Notes under the pieces: generated by a model | Told to the model about the DNA's origin: nothing | What the model saw: the letters and a program-made list of their open reading frames with translations, nothing else | The model's database searches: none | Part shown: piece after piece, positions 43,803-54,482 of the stretch | How positions within the stretch are numbered: position 1 is the first letter of the stretch | How the letters are laid out: every line of letters starts with the position of its first letter | NCBI RefSeq assembly: GCF_900168055.1 | Contig: NZ_FUYS01000004.1 | Coordinates: 1-64,000 of the forward strand | DNA from: Parapedobacter luteus | Lineage (GTDB): Bacteria > Bacteroidota > Bacteroidia > Sphingobacteriales > Sphingobacteriaceae | DNA: 64,000 nucleotides | Reading direction: 5' to 3' | Translations under genes and position numbers: made by a program

Positions 43803-45093
43803 TCGTTCCCACGACGTAAAAAGGCATATTGCACGTCGCAATATTGCCGTTATCATCATATACTGTTGCGAATATCCGATAAGGCCCTTCGCTGTCGGGT
43901 GTAATAAACCTAACATCCACACCCTCATTGCTTCGGAACAACCCGTTGACAGGCAATGGCTTGATCGTGTTGTTCCGTTCTTCCACCTTGTGCCAATCCT
44001 CCGGGAAAACCTCCCAGATTACCTTGGTGAATTTTGAACCATCCACCAGTCGCACCTTAGCCTCCACTTCTTCATTGGCGTTTAGGAAAATACTTGCAGG
44101 ATGGTCCTGCCCGGCTAAAAGCATATCGCGTATTTTGGGCGCCGGCTCGACCGACGTCTTTCCTGTCCAAATCTTTTCAGCGACGGCAACGACCTCCGTT
44201 TTATGGCCAAGTTCATCAAATAAACTGAACCAAGTGTGGGTAGTCTCCTGCTTTTGTCCCCAATAAAAAATCAATGAGCCTAAAAAGCCGCTATCATCCA
44301 ATGGCATTTGTTGTTCGTATCTCCAGCGGTATTGTTCTGCTTTATCGGTGCTCGTTGGTTCAATCCAAGCGCCCCATGCGGTCTGTGGCGTGCCATCCCA
44401 AGGGCCATCAATCCCCCATTCTGTAATTAAATAAGGCCCCCTCCATAGCCAAGAAAATCTTTTTAAGTCATCGCGCAAATAGGTGATCCTGCCGAATATG
44501 TTAAATGAAATGACATCTACATGAGTACGCATCTTAATATTAAAAATATCCTTACGCTGGAAGTTCACCATGGTGGTGGTGACGGGGTGATCAGGATCAT
44601 CCCGGTGAATCATGTCGACGATGCCGTTAAAGGCTTTGTAAAAGTTGGCATACGCCGGTCTGTACGGGAAAGAAAGCTCGTTTCCTACGCACCACATGAG
44701 CAATGCAGGTGCGTCTTTGAATCGATTCACCAACGCCTTTATGTCTTTATACTGCTGAGCCACCTTCGATGAATCGTTGTAATAGTCCATATAACGGCTT
44801 TCTGGGATTGGCAAACCAACGATCACCGCAATTCCCAACTCATCAGCCTTTTTCAATATGGGGGCTATGCCGACGGTGTCCCATAGCCTGATGGTGTTGC
44901 CGCCGATTTGCTGCAATAAGTCCAACTGCGCATGGCCGGCGGCCCCTTTTATCTCAAACGGTTTTCCATGGCGATATAATGTGTATTTCCCTTCCTTCTT
45001 TTCAATGAAGACTTTGGCATTGCGCCTCGGTTTGGCGTCCGTACAGGCCACCAGCACCTGCAATAGCAACAAAAAAAAACAGGTATTTCTCAT
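43789..45093 (-). CDS. Lipoprotein glycoside hydrolase, TIM barrel of GH2/GH5 type, 434 aa
   Basis: Lipoprotein signal MRNTCFFLLLLQVLVAC, then a (beta/alpha)8 domain: AAGHAQLDLLQQIGGNTIRLWD, the acid/base Glu in MWCVGNELS (about residue 139) and a probable nucleophile in YLITEWGIDGPWD (about 225). A C-terminal Ig-like domain (about 330-434) follows. The acid and nucleophile motifs follow clan GH-A. It resembles the C-terminal barrel of the fused synthase downstream but keeps both catalytic residues. Transcribed first in a two-gene operon with a 14-nt overlap, so synthase and hydrolase are made together, as with cellulose synthase and BcsZ. The start at 45108 adds five residues. Confidence 0.85.
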   Translation of the reverse strand: MRNTCFFLLLLQVLVACTDAKPRRNAKVFIEKKEGKYTLYRHGKPFEIKGAAGHAQLDLLQQIGGNTIRLWDTVGIAPILKKADELGIAVIVGLPIPESRYMDYYNDSSKVAQQYKDIKALVNRFKDAPALLMWCVGNELSFPYRPAYANFYKAFNGIVDMIHRDDPDHPVTTTMVNFQRKDIFNIKMRTHVDVISFNIFGRITYLRDDLKRFSWLWRGPYLITEWGIDGPWDGTPQTAWGAWIEPTSTDKAEQYRWRYEQQMPLDDSGFLGSLIFYWGQKQETTHTWFSLFDELGHKTEVVAVAEKIWTGKTSVEPAPKIRDMLLAGQDHPASIFLNANEEVEAKVRLVDGSKFTKVIWEVFPEDWHKVEERNNTIKPLPVNGLFRSNEGVDVRFITPDSEGPYRIFATVYDDNGNIATCNMPFYVVGTNEKN

Positions 45094-45391
45094 CGGATTA
45101 GGTTGCATCTTTCGGCCGACATGATTGTTTGCAATTTAGTTAGTCATCAGGAATAGACTGCTTCGCCCTTCAAATATCTTAATTGACTGAAAACCTGCGT
45201 AAAGATATGGTATTTCTAAAAACATCCAAACTGCTCTTCCTAATCAATTATTCCGTTAATGCTATCTCGCCGTTTAGACATTACTGCGCACTGTGAGGCC
45301 GGTGCTGTGGCGCAGCCTGCAAATTTGACTTTGAAGCCAGCCGGTTTTTTCATAGTTTAGTGGGCTTAAATTGAACTATTTCCGAAAAGTC
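45094..45391. other. Divergent spacer between the glycosidase operon and a lipoprotein gene
   Basis: About 300 nt with no coding frame. A possible + strand promoter is TTG 45331-45333, 19-nt spacer, TAGTTTAG 45353-45360 (one mismatch to TAnnTTTG), 31 nt before the ATG at 45392. The minus-strand promoter for the glycosidase operon was not recognised. Confidence 0.4.
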
Positions 45392-46036
45392 ATGAACAAA
45401 CTATTGTACATTACCTGTATTGGTTTGATCGCCGTTGCTTGCCAGCAGGGGCAAAACCAACAAGAAGAGACCGCTGCAACCGATCCTAATGCGATCACCT
45501 GTGAAGGGATAGGCCCCGTAAAACTTACATACACGTACGCTGCGTTGGATAGCGCTGTCGGCGCCGGTAGCCTTGAAAATGGAACGATTGAAGAAGGTGG
45601 AAGCACGACACATATCACCAAGGTCTTCCCCAATGAAGCAGAAGAAATCACCGTATACTGGGCCGAAAGCGAAGAACCCTATACGACCATCACGAAAGTT
45701 GCGGTCGCTAATAATTTCGGCCCTTATCAAACCGCAGAAGGACTCCGTGTCGGTTCCACGCTGAATGAGGTAAAGCAATACAATAACTTCATGCCCGTCA
45801 CCATGACCAATTTCTATAACAGCTTAGACGGCTTTGCAACCATTTTGGGGTTCAATGGAGGCGATCTGGAGGTTAACTATCCTTGCCTCGGCGGTAAACT
45901 TGACATCACCAAACAACGGGGCGTTGACGTCCGCACGTTGGATGAAATTAAGCCAGAAAACGAACTGCAATCATCCCATAAGCTATTTAACGCCATTGAT
46001 GTGGAGGTAGTAGAGCTGAGCATATCCGCAAAATAA
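45392..46036 (+). CDS. Uncharacterised lipoprotein, 214 aa
   Basis: Signal peptide MNKLLYITCIGLIAVAC with lipobox, followed by a Gln/Glu/Thr-rich spacer (QQGQNQQEETAATD) and a compact domain containing EGIGPVKLTYTYAALDSAVG, TKVFPNEAEEITVYWAE and GLRVGSTLNEVKQYNN. The last stretch is reminiscent of small periplasmic proteins that compare a stored 'type and level', but no family could be named. The frame runs back to 45371; 45392 gives the lipoprotein start. Unknown function; single-gene unit facing a barrel gene across a strong hairpin. Confidence 0.7.
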   Translation: MNKLLYITCIGLIAVACQQGQNQQEETAATDPNAITCEGIGPVKLTYTYAALDSAVGAGSLENGTIEEGGSTTHITKVFPNEAEEITVYWAESEEPYTTITKVAVANNFGPYQTAEGLRVGSTLNEVKQYNNFMPVTMTNFYNSLDGFATILGFNGGDLEVNYPCLGGKLDITKQRGVDVRTLDEIKPENELQSSHKLFNAIDVEVVELSISAK

Positions 46037-46043
46037 GCCACAT

Positions 46044-46071
46044 ATCGAGTAGGGGTTCGCTCCTACTCGAT
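46044..46071. terminator. Hairpin between converging genes (overlaps the end of the minus-strand gene)
   Basis: ATCGAGTAGG (46044-46053) and CCTACTCGAT (46062-46071) form a perfect 10-bp stem with an 8-nt loop. The right arm contains the last codons and stop of the minus-strand barrel gene. U-tracts are poor on both sides, but position and stem strength fit a shared terminator. Confidence 0.5.
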
Positions 46072-46716
46072 CCCTATTACACGTGCCACATTGTCTTTTA
46101 GCTTGGTCACGTCTGTTTTTAGTCCGCCGTACAACGACATCACATTGACCGACCGTTGCTGAATTTGCCGGAAATTATGCAGCCATCCGGCCTCCACAAA
46201 CAAAAAGAAACCGCCGATCCGATAATCGGCCCCTACGCCTAACCTGAAGGTGGGCGTAAGGTGTGAAGTGCTTTCGATCGTTACTTTATGCTCAGCCGGA
46301 GAAACCATCGCACGAGGTTGTATCACGACGCCTGCACCGGGGCCTCCATAGGCATGCGCGTTTAGCTTACCAAATCGCTTCCGCATTCCGCCTGCAAGAT
46401 TAAGAATGTAGAAATTGCTCCTACCCTTCTCCAAATCGTAAGCATAATCCGGATCGGGCACTTGTTGATCATACCGAAAGGTCAGAAAATCAAGCGATGG
46501 GTAGATAAAATAAGGACGTTTAGCCAGGGAAATATCTAAGCCCAGGGTGTTGGAAAATTTTGCCCGCAGTACCTCTTTCGTCTCGCCCAATGCGAACCCC
46601 CACCCCATGCCGCTGGTTACAAACACTTTCCGCTGGTCGGTGGAGTCTGTTTTTGACTGCGCAGCAGCATCGATCATCGTTAAGAGCGACGAAATGAGCA
46701 AATAATGTTTCAGCAT
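46063..46716 (-). CDS. Outer-membrane beta-barrel-like protein, 217 aa
   Basis: Signal peptide MLKHYLLISSLLTMIDAAAQ, then amphipathic strands with Gly and aromatic residues (FVTSGMGWGFALGE, FYILNLAGGMRKRFGKLNAHAYGGPGAGVV, FRLGVGADYRIGGFFLFVEAGWLHNF). This is the pattern of 8-10-stranded porin-like proteins widespread in Bacteroidota. The final segment (LKTDVTKLKDNVARVIGIE) is charged and not strand-like, which is unusual for a barrel end. The start at 46740 adds MSSSIGKV; 46716 gives the better signal peptide. Confidence 0.7.
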   Translation of the reverse strand: MLKHYLLISSLLTMIDAAAQSKTDSTDQRKVFVTSGMGWGFALGETKEVLRAKFSNTLGLDISLAKRPYFIYPSLDFLTFRYDQQVPDPDYAYDLEKGRSNFYILNLAGGMRKRFGKLNAHAYGGPGAGVVIQPRAMVSPAEHKVTIESTSHLTPTFRLGVGADYRIGGFFLFVEAGWLHNFRQIQQRSVNVMSLYGGLKTDVTKLKDNVARVIGIE

Positions 46717-46774
46717 AACTTTCCCTATAGATGATGACACTAAAACAGGGAAACTCGCGAAAAGTTTTCAATTG

Positions 46775-47386
46775 CTATAGATACGTCCGGCTTTGGGGTC
46801 CATGATTAAACAGCAGATCCACAATGCTTAGGCCGGCGATAAAGCCGTGTTTATTTTCGAATACTTGGTAGTAAGGTTTCGGATCGCCGCCCGCATGTCC
46901 CGTTTTGGGGTGGATGGCTTGCCTGAAATCCAAGTCGGACGGATAATTTTCGCGGTAGCTTTCGGTATATCCGACGCTCCTCGTTATCTTCAGCAACCGA
47001 AGCAGCAACTGCAATTGAAGCACGTTGTAATCAAACAGCCACTCATACCGTTGTTGGTAAAATGGCATAAAATCTTCTTCATAATATTCAAAATAAGCCG
47101 AGCTGCGGTATGCGGTCTGCAAACTCATCCAATGCAACCGTTGCCAGTCCGACTCATAACTGATCCGTACATCTTTCATCCGGGTATGTCCGCCACGGCC
47201 TTTTTTTACCGGCACAATAAGGTCCAATTTTCCGTTGGCCGAATAAACCGATGCCCGGGTGCGATAGGTCTGCTTGGGATAATGTTCGTATTGCTCAAGC
47301 AAGATTGGCATCGGAGCATTGTGGATAACACTGAAATAGGAAACCGGGGGCAAGTAAAAGGCAGGTAAGATGATCTGTTCGTCCAT
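46775..47386 (-). CDS. WbqC-family protein, 203 aa
   Basis: Starts MDEQIILPAFYLPPVSYFSVI, matching the WbqC opening in which a conserved strand and Tyr-rich loop precede NGKLDLIVPVKKG. Later the conserved WQRLHWMSLQTAYRSSAYFEYYEEDF and, near the end, HPKTG are visible. WbqC-like proteins are linked with glycan or O-antigen loci but their biochemistry is unclear. The frame extends to 47494, but that region lies in the promoter of the divergent gene, so 47386 is used. Confidence 0.88.
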   Translation of the reverse strand: MDEQIILPAFYLPPVSYFSVIHNAPMPILLEQYEHYPKQTYRTRASVYSANGKLDLIVPVKKGRGGHTRMKDVRISYESDWQRLHWMSLQTAYRSSAYFEYYEEDFMPFYQQRYEWLFDYNVLQLQLLLRLLKITRSVGYTESYRENYPSDLDFRQAIHPKTGHAGGDPKPYYQVFENKHGFIAGLSIVDLLFNHGPQSRTYL

Positions 47387-47499
47387 GTAACGCAAGAAAT
47401 AAGTTTGTGCGGTAAAAATAATATAAATTAGGAATATATCATCCGAACCAACCTGCGCCTGAGGTCCGCACGGAACCCGCAGGCTCCGCCGCAATTAAA

Positions 47500-47530
47500 T
47501 TGCATATAAAAGCAACTTTATCTAAGTTTG
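47500..47530 (+). promoter_or_regulatory. Promoter of the acyltransferase-GT2 operon
   Basis: TTG (47500-47502), 20-nt spacer, TAAGTTTG (47523-47530), full consensus. The ATG at 47548 follows 17 nt later. Confidence 0.65.
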
Positions 47531-47547
47531 CAGTTTTACGCACTTGA

Positions 47548-48423
47548 ATGGCCGTAATGCGAAAATCTTCCATTGTTTCTTTCTTTGTTTACCTGATTTC
47601 ACTGCTGCCTTTTTGGGTGCTCTACGCGTTTTCAAACGTGCTATATTTATTACTATACTACGTCATTGGCTACCGGAAAGCGGTGGTATATGAGAACCTC
47701 CGGAATGCATTTCCGGAAAAAACGGATAGCGAACGCAGACAAATTGCACGGAAGTTTTACCGTTTTCTGCCCGATCTGATTGTGGAAGCCGTCAAAATGC
47801 GTAGTATATCGGCGGAGGCGGTCGAAAAGCGGATAGTTATCCATCAAAAGGAAGAGTTGGAACGTCATTTCAGGGCCGGCAAAGGCGTGATAGGCGTTAC
47901 TGCTCACTATGCCAATTGGGAACTGGGCATTCACCGGCTGAGCTTACTCACGGAAAATCCGGTACTGATCATCTACAAACCGTTGCATAACCAGACGGTG
48001 GACCTCATCTACAACGCGATACGGGGCCGCTTCGGTGCCACGATGGTTCCGATGAAACAAACCCTGCGCAAAATCATTGCACATCGCCAACAACCGCACA
48101 TCAGTATCTTTGTAGCCGATCAGACACCGATGTATAAGGATTCCAACTATTTTATCCCGTTTCTCAACCAGGATACGCTCGTATACACCGGAGCCGAGAA
48201 AATCGCTAAAATGACCAATTTCCCTGTCGTCTTTTGCCACATCGACCGCGTCAGGCGTGGCCATTATAGTTGCACATTCACGACGTTGGTTGAAAATCCC
48301 GCCGAAGTGCCGGGGCATGGCATCACGGATATTCATAACAAATTTACGGAAGATATCATCCGCAGAAAACCTGAATGGTGGCTATGGTCCCATCGGCGGT
48401 GGAAAAGGAAACCCAAACCATGA
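47548..48423 (+). CDS. LpxL/HtrB-family lipid A acyltransferase-like protein, 291 aa
   Basis: One N-terminal membrane helix (LISLLPFWVLYAFSNVLYLLL), then the acyltransferase domain with the catalytic VTAHYANWELG (H-x4-E form), FGATMVPMK, and FVADQTPMY. The family moves a fatty acyl chain onto lipid A precursors or ornithine lipids at the inner membrane. About 290-310 residues is normal. ATG at 47557 is an alternative. The stop overlaps the start of a GT2 gene (ATGA), so the two are co-translated and probably both serve envelope lipid or glycan synthesis. Confidence 0.92.
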   Translation: MAVMRKSSIVSFFVYLISLLPFWVLYAFSNVLYLLLYYVIGYRKAVVYENLRNAFPEKTDSERRQIARKFYRFLPDLIVEAVKMRSISAEAVEKRIVIHQKEELERHFRAGKGVIGVTAHYANWELGIHRLSLLTENPVLIIYKPLHNQTVDLIYNAIRGRFGATMVPMKQTLRKIIAHRQQPHISIFVADQTPMYKDSNYFIPFLNQDTLVYTGAEKIAKMTNFPVVFCHIDRVRRGHYSCTFTTLVENPAEVPGHGITDIHNKFTEDIIRRKPEWWLWSHRRWKRKPKP

Positions 48424-49451
48424 AGCATTATCCAAAGGTAGCCGTTGTCATCTTAAATTGGAATGGAAGGTTTTTCTTAGAGAAATTTTTACCTTCCGTA
48501 TATAACAGCAATTATCCCAACGTAGAGTTTGTGGTGGGCGACAATGCGTCGTCCGACGATTCGGTGGACTTTGTCGCCGCACATTTTCCTGCGATACGCA
48601 TTATCCGCAACAGCAGCAACCTCGGCTTTGCCGGAGGTTATAACGAAGTGCTGAAATCGGTGGATGCGGACTACTTTGTACTACTTAACTCGGATGTGGA
48701 AGTTACGCCCGACTGGATTACACCGGTCATTGAGCTATTGGAAGGCCACCCCGACATGGCAGCTGCACAACCCAAAATCCGTTCGTATTACCAACGCGAC
48801 CATTTTGAACACGCAGGCGCCGGCGGGGGATTCATTGATTATTATGGCTTTCCCTTCTGTCGCGGGCGGATGTTGCACGTTGTTGAAAAGGACGACGGGC
48901 AGTATGACGATGCTTGCGAAGTATTCTGGGCCAGCGGCGCAGCACTTTTCATCAAACGCCAATGCTGGGAATTGTCGGGAGGGTTTGATGCAGATTTTTT
49001 TGCGCATATGGAAGAGGTCGATCTATGTTGGCGTCTCAAACTAGCCGGGTACCGCATCGGTTATTGCCCACACGCTGTCGTATACCATGTGGGTGGCGGT
49101 ACGTTGGCTGCGAGCAATCCGAGAAAGACATACCTCAATTTCCGCAATAGCCTCTTTATGATGCAAAAGAATCTGCCCTTCCTCCAAGCAGTGTGGGTCT
49201 TGTTTGCACGCATGTGGATCGATTTTATTGCGCTTATCCATTTCCTCATTGCGGGAAAATCGAAAGATGCCTGGGCTATCAGTCGGTCGCACCAGCGCTT
49301 CTTTCTTGATTTTTTTAAAACCGCAAAAAAACGAAAGCAATATCGCCAGAAATTTGGCACCAAAGGTATCTATCGGGGCAGCTTTATATGGGCTTTTTAT
49401 ATCCATAAAAAAACACGATTCAGTCAGCTCAATCGCCGTAAGTTTCTGTAA
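48420..49451 (+). CDS. Glycosyltransferase family 2 (rhamnosyltransferase-like), 343 aa
   Basis: GT-A fold: VAVVILNWNGRFFLEKFLPS, GDNASSDDS, NLGFAGGYNE, and the DxD motif in FVLLNSDVEV. The later acidic motif is HMEEVDLCWRLKLAGYRI. This WbbL/rhamnosyltransferase-like group adds a sugar from a dTDP- or UDP-donor. Towards the C-terminus RNSLFMMQKNLPF and a short hydrophobic region suggest membrane association. The start at 48420 overlaps the acyltransferase stop by 4 nt; the frame upstream to 48375 is coding for that gene. Confidence 0.92.
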   Translation: MKHYPKVAVVILNWNGRFFLEKFLPSVYNSNYPNVEFVVGDNASSDDSVDFVAAHFPAIRIIRNSSNLGFAGGYNEVLKSVDADYFVLLNSDVEVTPDWITPVIELLEGHPDMAAAQPKIRSYYQRDHFEHAGAGGGFIDYYGFPFCRGRMLHVVEKDDGQYDDACEVFWASGAALFIKRQCWELSGGFDADFFAHMEEVDLCWRLKLAGYRIGYCPHAVVYHVGGGTLAASNPRKTYLNFRNSLFMMQKNLPFLQAVWVLFARMWIDFIALIHFLIAGKSKDAWAISRSHQRFFLDFFKTAKKRKQYRQKFGTKGIYRGSFIWAFYIHKKTRFSQLNRRKFL

Positions 49452-49533
49452 AATACCGGCTACAGACAACTTTTTAAATAATAGTTTGTTACTTTAGTAA
49501 TTTGTAGGCCAAAACAACAAACAATTAAAAACC

Positions 49534-50271
49534 ATGAAAAGGTATCTCATTCTTCCGCTACTCGCAATTTGTATAACTGCTTGGGGTAGCCAAGCCCATC
49601 AGGCAGACGCACTTGCCGGAGCGTGGCACATGCAACAAGGCGACATCCAGCAAACAGCCGTGTTTGTGGATGGCTACCTATCACACAGCACCTATGACGT
49701 CAAAAACAAAAAGTTCATTGCCACAAGGGGTGGCACATATGACGTTGCAGACGGCAAGCTTACCGTTACGTGGCAGTATGATTCTGAAAAGGCCGCGAAT
49801 GAAACGCCCGTAGATACTTGGCTGGGCCAAACCAGTACATTTGCGTACAAAGTGGCTAATACGCTCACCACCGATTTGTCAGGTTCGGAAGCCACTTGGC
49901 AACGTATCGATAACAACGAAGGTCCAATGGCGGGCGTATGGTACATGTCGGGGCGTAAGCAGGGCGATGAACTCGCCCAACGGACGTTACAGGATAGGCG
50001 GACGCTCAAAATATTGTCCGGGAAACGTTTCCAGTGGGTAGCTATCAACATCAAGACAGGCCAGTTTTCTGGTACCGGCGGAGGCACCTATACGTTCGGA
50101 AACGGAAAATACACAGAGAATATCGAGTTTTTCTCGAGAGGTGGAGATCGGGTAGGAATGTCCCTACCATTTGATGATCAAATCATCGATGGCCAATGGC
50201 ACCACACCGGAAAAAGCTCTGCGGGAGATCCGATGTACGAAATATGGAGTAGGCTAAACGGTGATCGGTGA
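49534..50271 (+). CDS. Secreted protein with two lipocalin-like repeats, 245 aa
   Basis: Signal peptide MKRYLILPLLAICITAWGSQA, then two related halves. The first starts LAGAWHMQQGDIQQTAVFVDGYLSHS and contains FIATRGGTYDVADGKLTV. The second starts MAGVWYMSGRKQGDE and contains FSGTGGGTYTFGNGKYTENIEFFS. The G-x-W opening and GGTY turn are shared by both, as in tandem beta-barrel (lipocalin-like/DUF4488-type) domains. Periplasmic or exported; ligand unknown. It stands alone between the GT2 gene and ligA. Confidence 0.7.
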   Translation: MKRYLILPLLAICITAWGSQAHQADALAGAWHMQQGDIQQTAVFVDGYLSHSTYDVKNKKFIATRGGTYDVADGKLTVTWQYDSEKAANETPVDTWLGQTSTFAYKVANTLTTDLSGSEATWQRIDNNEGPMAGVWYMSGRKQGDELAQRTLQDRRTLKILSGKRFQWVAINIKTGQFSGTGGGTYTFGNGKYTENIEFFSRGGDRVGMSLPFDDQIIDGQWHHTGKSSAGDPMYEIWSRLNGDR

Positions 50272-50312
50272 GCAATGATAGGCGGCCGGTATAGCCGGAT
50301 GAAAACGAATAA

Positions 50313-52370
<2,058 letters not shown>

Positions 52371-52428
52371 TCGTTATAAAATCATTTATTTACCTTAATT
52401 TTGGCGCGCTTATATAAACGCAATCATA

Positions 52429-53313
52429 ATGGACGAACTTTATGGTGCCGGGGTGGCACTGGTTACCCCCTTTCATTCGGATGGAACAATTGATTACCTG
52501 GGCTTGGAAAAGCTCATTGAACACCAAATCAACGGTGGGATGGATTACCTGGTTTCACTGGGCACTACCGGTGAGGTGGCCACGCTGACCGAAGACGAAC
52601 GAAAGGCGATATGGAAATTTACCGCGGAGAAAGCAGCGGGGCGCATACCGCTCGTTGCCGGTATCGGCGGCAACAATACCGTTGAGGTCGTACGCCAATT
52701 AAACGCGTTTGATTGTGATGGCTACACAGCTATCCTATCCGTAAGCCCCTATTACAACAAACCGACACAGGAAGGTATTTACCAACATTATAAAGCGATA
52801 GCGGCAGCCACTCCCCTCCCACTCATTTTGTATAATGTACCCGGCCGCACAGGTAGCGGCATAAGCGCTGAAACCACCGTGCGGCTGGCAAAAGAATTTC
52901 CGAATATTGTGGGCACAAAGGAGGCGTCTGGCAGCTTTGACCAGTTCAGCAAAATCCTGCGTGACAAACCCGATGAATTTTTATTGATTTCGGGAGACGA
53001 TCCGGTTACCTTGCCCATGATGGCTTTGGGTGCGGCAGGGATCATTTCGGTAGTAGGCAATGCTTTCCCTACGGCGGTGTCCCAGCTTGCCAAACTATGC
53101 TATGAAAACCGATATGAAGAAGCCCGGACAATACATAACCGATTGATTCGTATCACCGAGCTGTGCTTTGCCGAAGGCAACCCTGCGGGGATAAAAACCA
53201 TGCTTAGCGAACTGGGCATCTGCGGAGCATCGGTCAGGTTACCCTTGGTAGAAGCGAGCAGTCAGCTGACAACGACTATCCGGGAAGAACTGGCAAAAAC
53301 TGACATTCGCTAA
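52429..53313 (+). CDS. dapA: 4-hydroxy-tetrahydrodipicolinate synthase, 294 aa
   Basis: Condenses pyruvate with aspartate semialdehyde, the first committed step of lysine and meso-diaminopimelate synthesis. TIM barrel with the signature GTTGEVATLTEDE, the Tyr motif LILYNVPGRTG, and the Schiff-base Lys in IVGTKEASGSFDQ (about residue 163). 294 residues is standard. A TAATTTTG box at 52396-52403 upstream matches the Bacteroidota -7 element. Its stop lies 1 nt from the stop of the convergent GT2 gene; a small GGGGA/TCCCC stem at 53324-53339 inside that gene may serve both as terminator. Confidence 0.97.
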   Translation: MDELYGAGVALVTPFHSDGTIDYLGLEKLIEHQINGGMDYLVSLGTTGEVATLTEDERKAIWKFTAEKAAGRIPLVAGIGGNNTVEVVRQLNAFDCDGYTAILSVSPYYNKPTQEGIYQHYKAIAAATPLPLILYNVPGRTGSGISAETTVRLAKEFPNIVGTKEASGSFDQFSKILRDKPDEFLLISGDDPVTLPMMALGAAGIISVVGNAFPTAVSQLAKLCYENRYEEARTIHNRLIRITELCFAEGNPAGIKTMLSELGICGASVRLPLVEASSQLTTTIREELAKTDIR

Positions 53314-53314
53314 A

Positions 53315-54226
53315 TCAGGTTGTGGGGAGTTTTATCCCCAAATCATTACTTTTTGTGGCGTGTGTAATATTCCACATGACTCCCTTTAGGGCGGCCTTGG
53401 CCAAATCAATCCTTCCTTTGGCCAGGTATCGGATGATGGCAACGGGCGTGGGAATAAGCAGGTAATAGCAACTAAAGAAAAACCTGGCCAGCAAGGGCGC
53501 ATTGCGCCGGATGAACAGCCACCTGTTGCGCATCAGGAAATAAGTCTTTAAAGGACTTTCCTTACCTACGCTCATCGATTCCTTGTGGTAGATTTTGGCT
53601 TTTCCGGTAAAGGCCATTTTTAGCCCGGCACGTTTGAACTTTTCACACCAATCCAGTTCTTCGTAGTAGAGGAAAAAATGTTCCTCCATCAACCCTACCC
53701 TATCCAAATCGGTCTTGCGACACATCATGGCTGCCCCGTGGCAGTAGCCGGTCTCGTTGGTAGTATGGTCATATTGCCCTTGGTCATCTTCCATTACCTC
53801 GAGGCCTTTATTACGGCCGGTAAAGTAGTTTATCGGTGTATAACCAGCATACTGGATCTTGCGTTTGTCATCGAAATATAGGATAAGCGGCGAAAGGAGG
53901 CCGATGTCGGCATGGCGTTCAATTTCACCGCGCATCGAGAAAATGAACCCTGCTGTAATTTCGGTATCATTATTCAGAAACAGCAGATAATCGCCCTTGG
54001 CCTGTTTAATACCCAAATTGTTTCCGCCGGCAAAACCGAGATTTTTTTCGGACCGGATGTAAATCAAATTGGAATATTCGGCTCTAAAAAGATCGCCATA
54101 ATCTTCGGTACTGCCGTTGTCGACAACGATGACTTCTACATCAGGCCCAGCGTATGCCCGTATAGATCTGAGCAAGTCAATGGTCATGCTGTTTTGATGG
54201 TAATTGACGGTGATGATGGAAACCAT
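53315..54226 (-). CDS. Glycosyltransferase family 2, 303 aa
   Basis: GT-A fold close to rhamnosyltransferases: VSIITVNYHQNSMTIDLL, VIVVDNGSTEDYG, NLGFAGGNNLGI, the DxD motif LLFLNNDTEI and the later YYEELDWCEKFKRAG. Residues about 235-285 are basic and hydrophobic (MRNRWLFIRRNAPLLARF), probably touching the inner membrane. Similar in plan to the GT2 at 48420-49451 but not adjacent to other glycan genes. Its acceptor is unknown. Confidence 0.92.
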   Translation of the reverse strand: MVSIITVNYHQNSMTIDLLRSIRAYAGPDVEVIVVDNGSTEDYGDLFRAEYSNLIYIRSEKNLGFAGGNNLGIKQAKGDYLLFLNNDTEITAGFIFSMRGEIERHADIGLLSPLILYFDDKRKIQYAGYTPINYFTGRNKGLEVMEDDQGQYDHTTNETGYCHGAAMMCRKTDLDRVGLMEEHFFLYYEELDWCEKFKRAGLKMAFTGKAKIYHKESMSVGKESPLKTYFLMRNRWLFIRRNAPLLARFFFSCYYLLIPTPVAIIRYLAKGRIDLAKAALKGVMWNITHATKSNDLGIKLPTT

Positions 54227-54269
54227 GCAACTATGTTAATTCAACTGATTTGCCTTTACTAAAACGGCA

Positions 54270-54277
54270 CAAAGCTA
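54270..54277 (-). promoter_or_regulatory. -7 box of the GT2 gene
   Basis: On the minus strand TAGCTTTG, matching TAnnTTTG, 43 nt upstream of the ATG at 54226. No properly spaced -33 TTG. Confidence 0.3.
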
Positions 54278-54482
54278 ATCCTTTCATCAAGCGGCACCGA
54301 TAATAAGCTGATTAATTGTGAGAAAACGTCAATTTTCTACTACAAACAGGGGCATATTCCCAAAATTACTCACTGCTGTGTAGACGTATTTCGACAAAAT
54401 AAAATTTATCAACCCAAATAGAAGACAACGATGGAACATTCAGGATACCTTTGGGAAACTATTTTAAAAAAAGCAGCTTCCT

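Noticed and set aside
45299-45350. C/G-rich imperfect inverted repeat followed by T6, considered as a terminator or small RNA
   Set aside because: The arms pair poorly (several bulges), and no + strand gene ends there.
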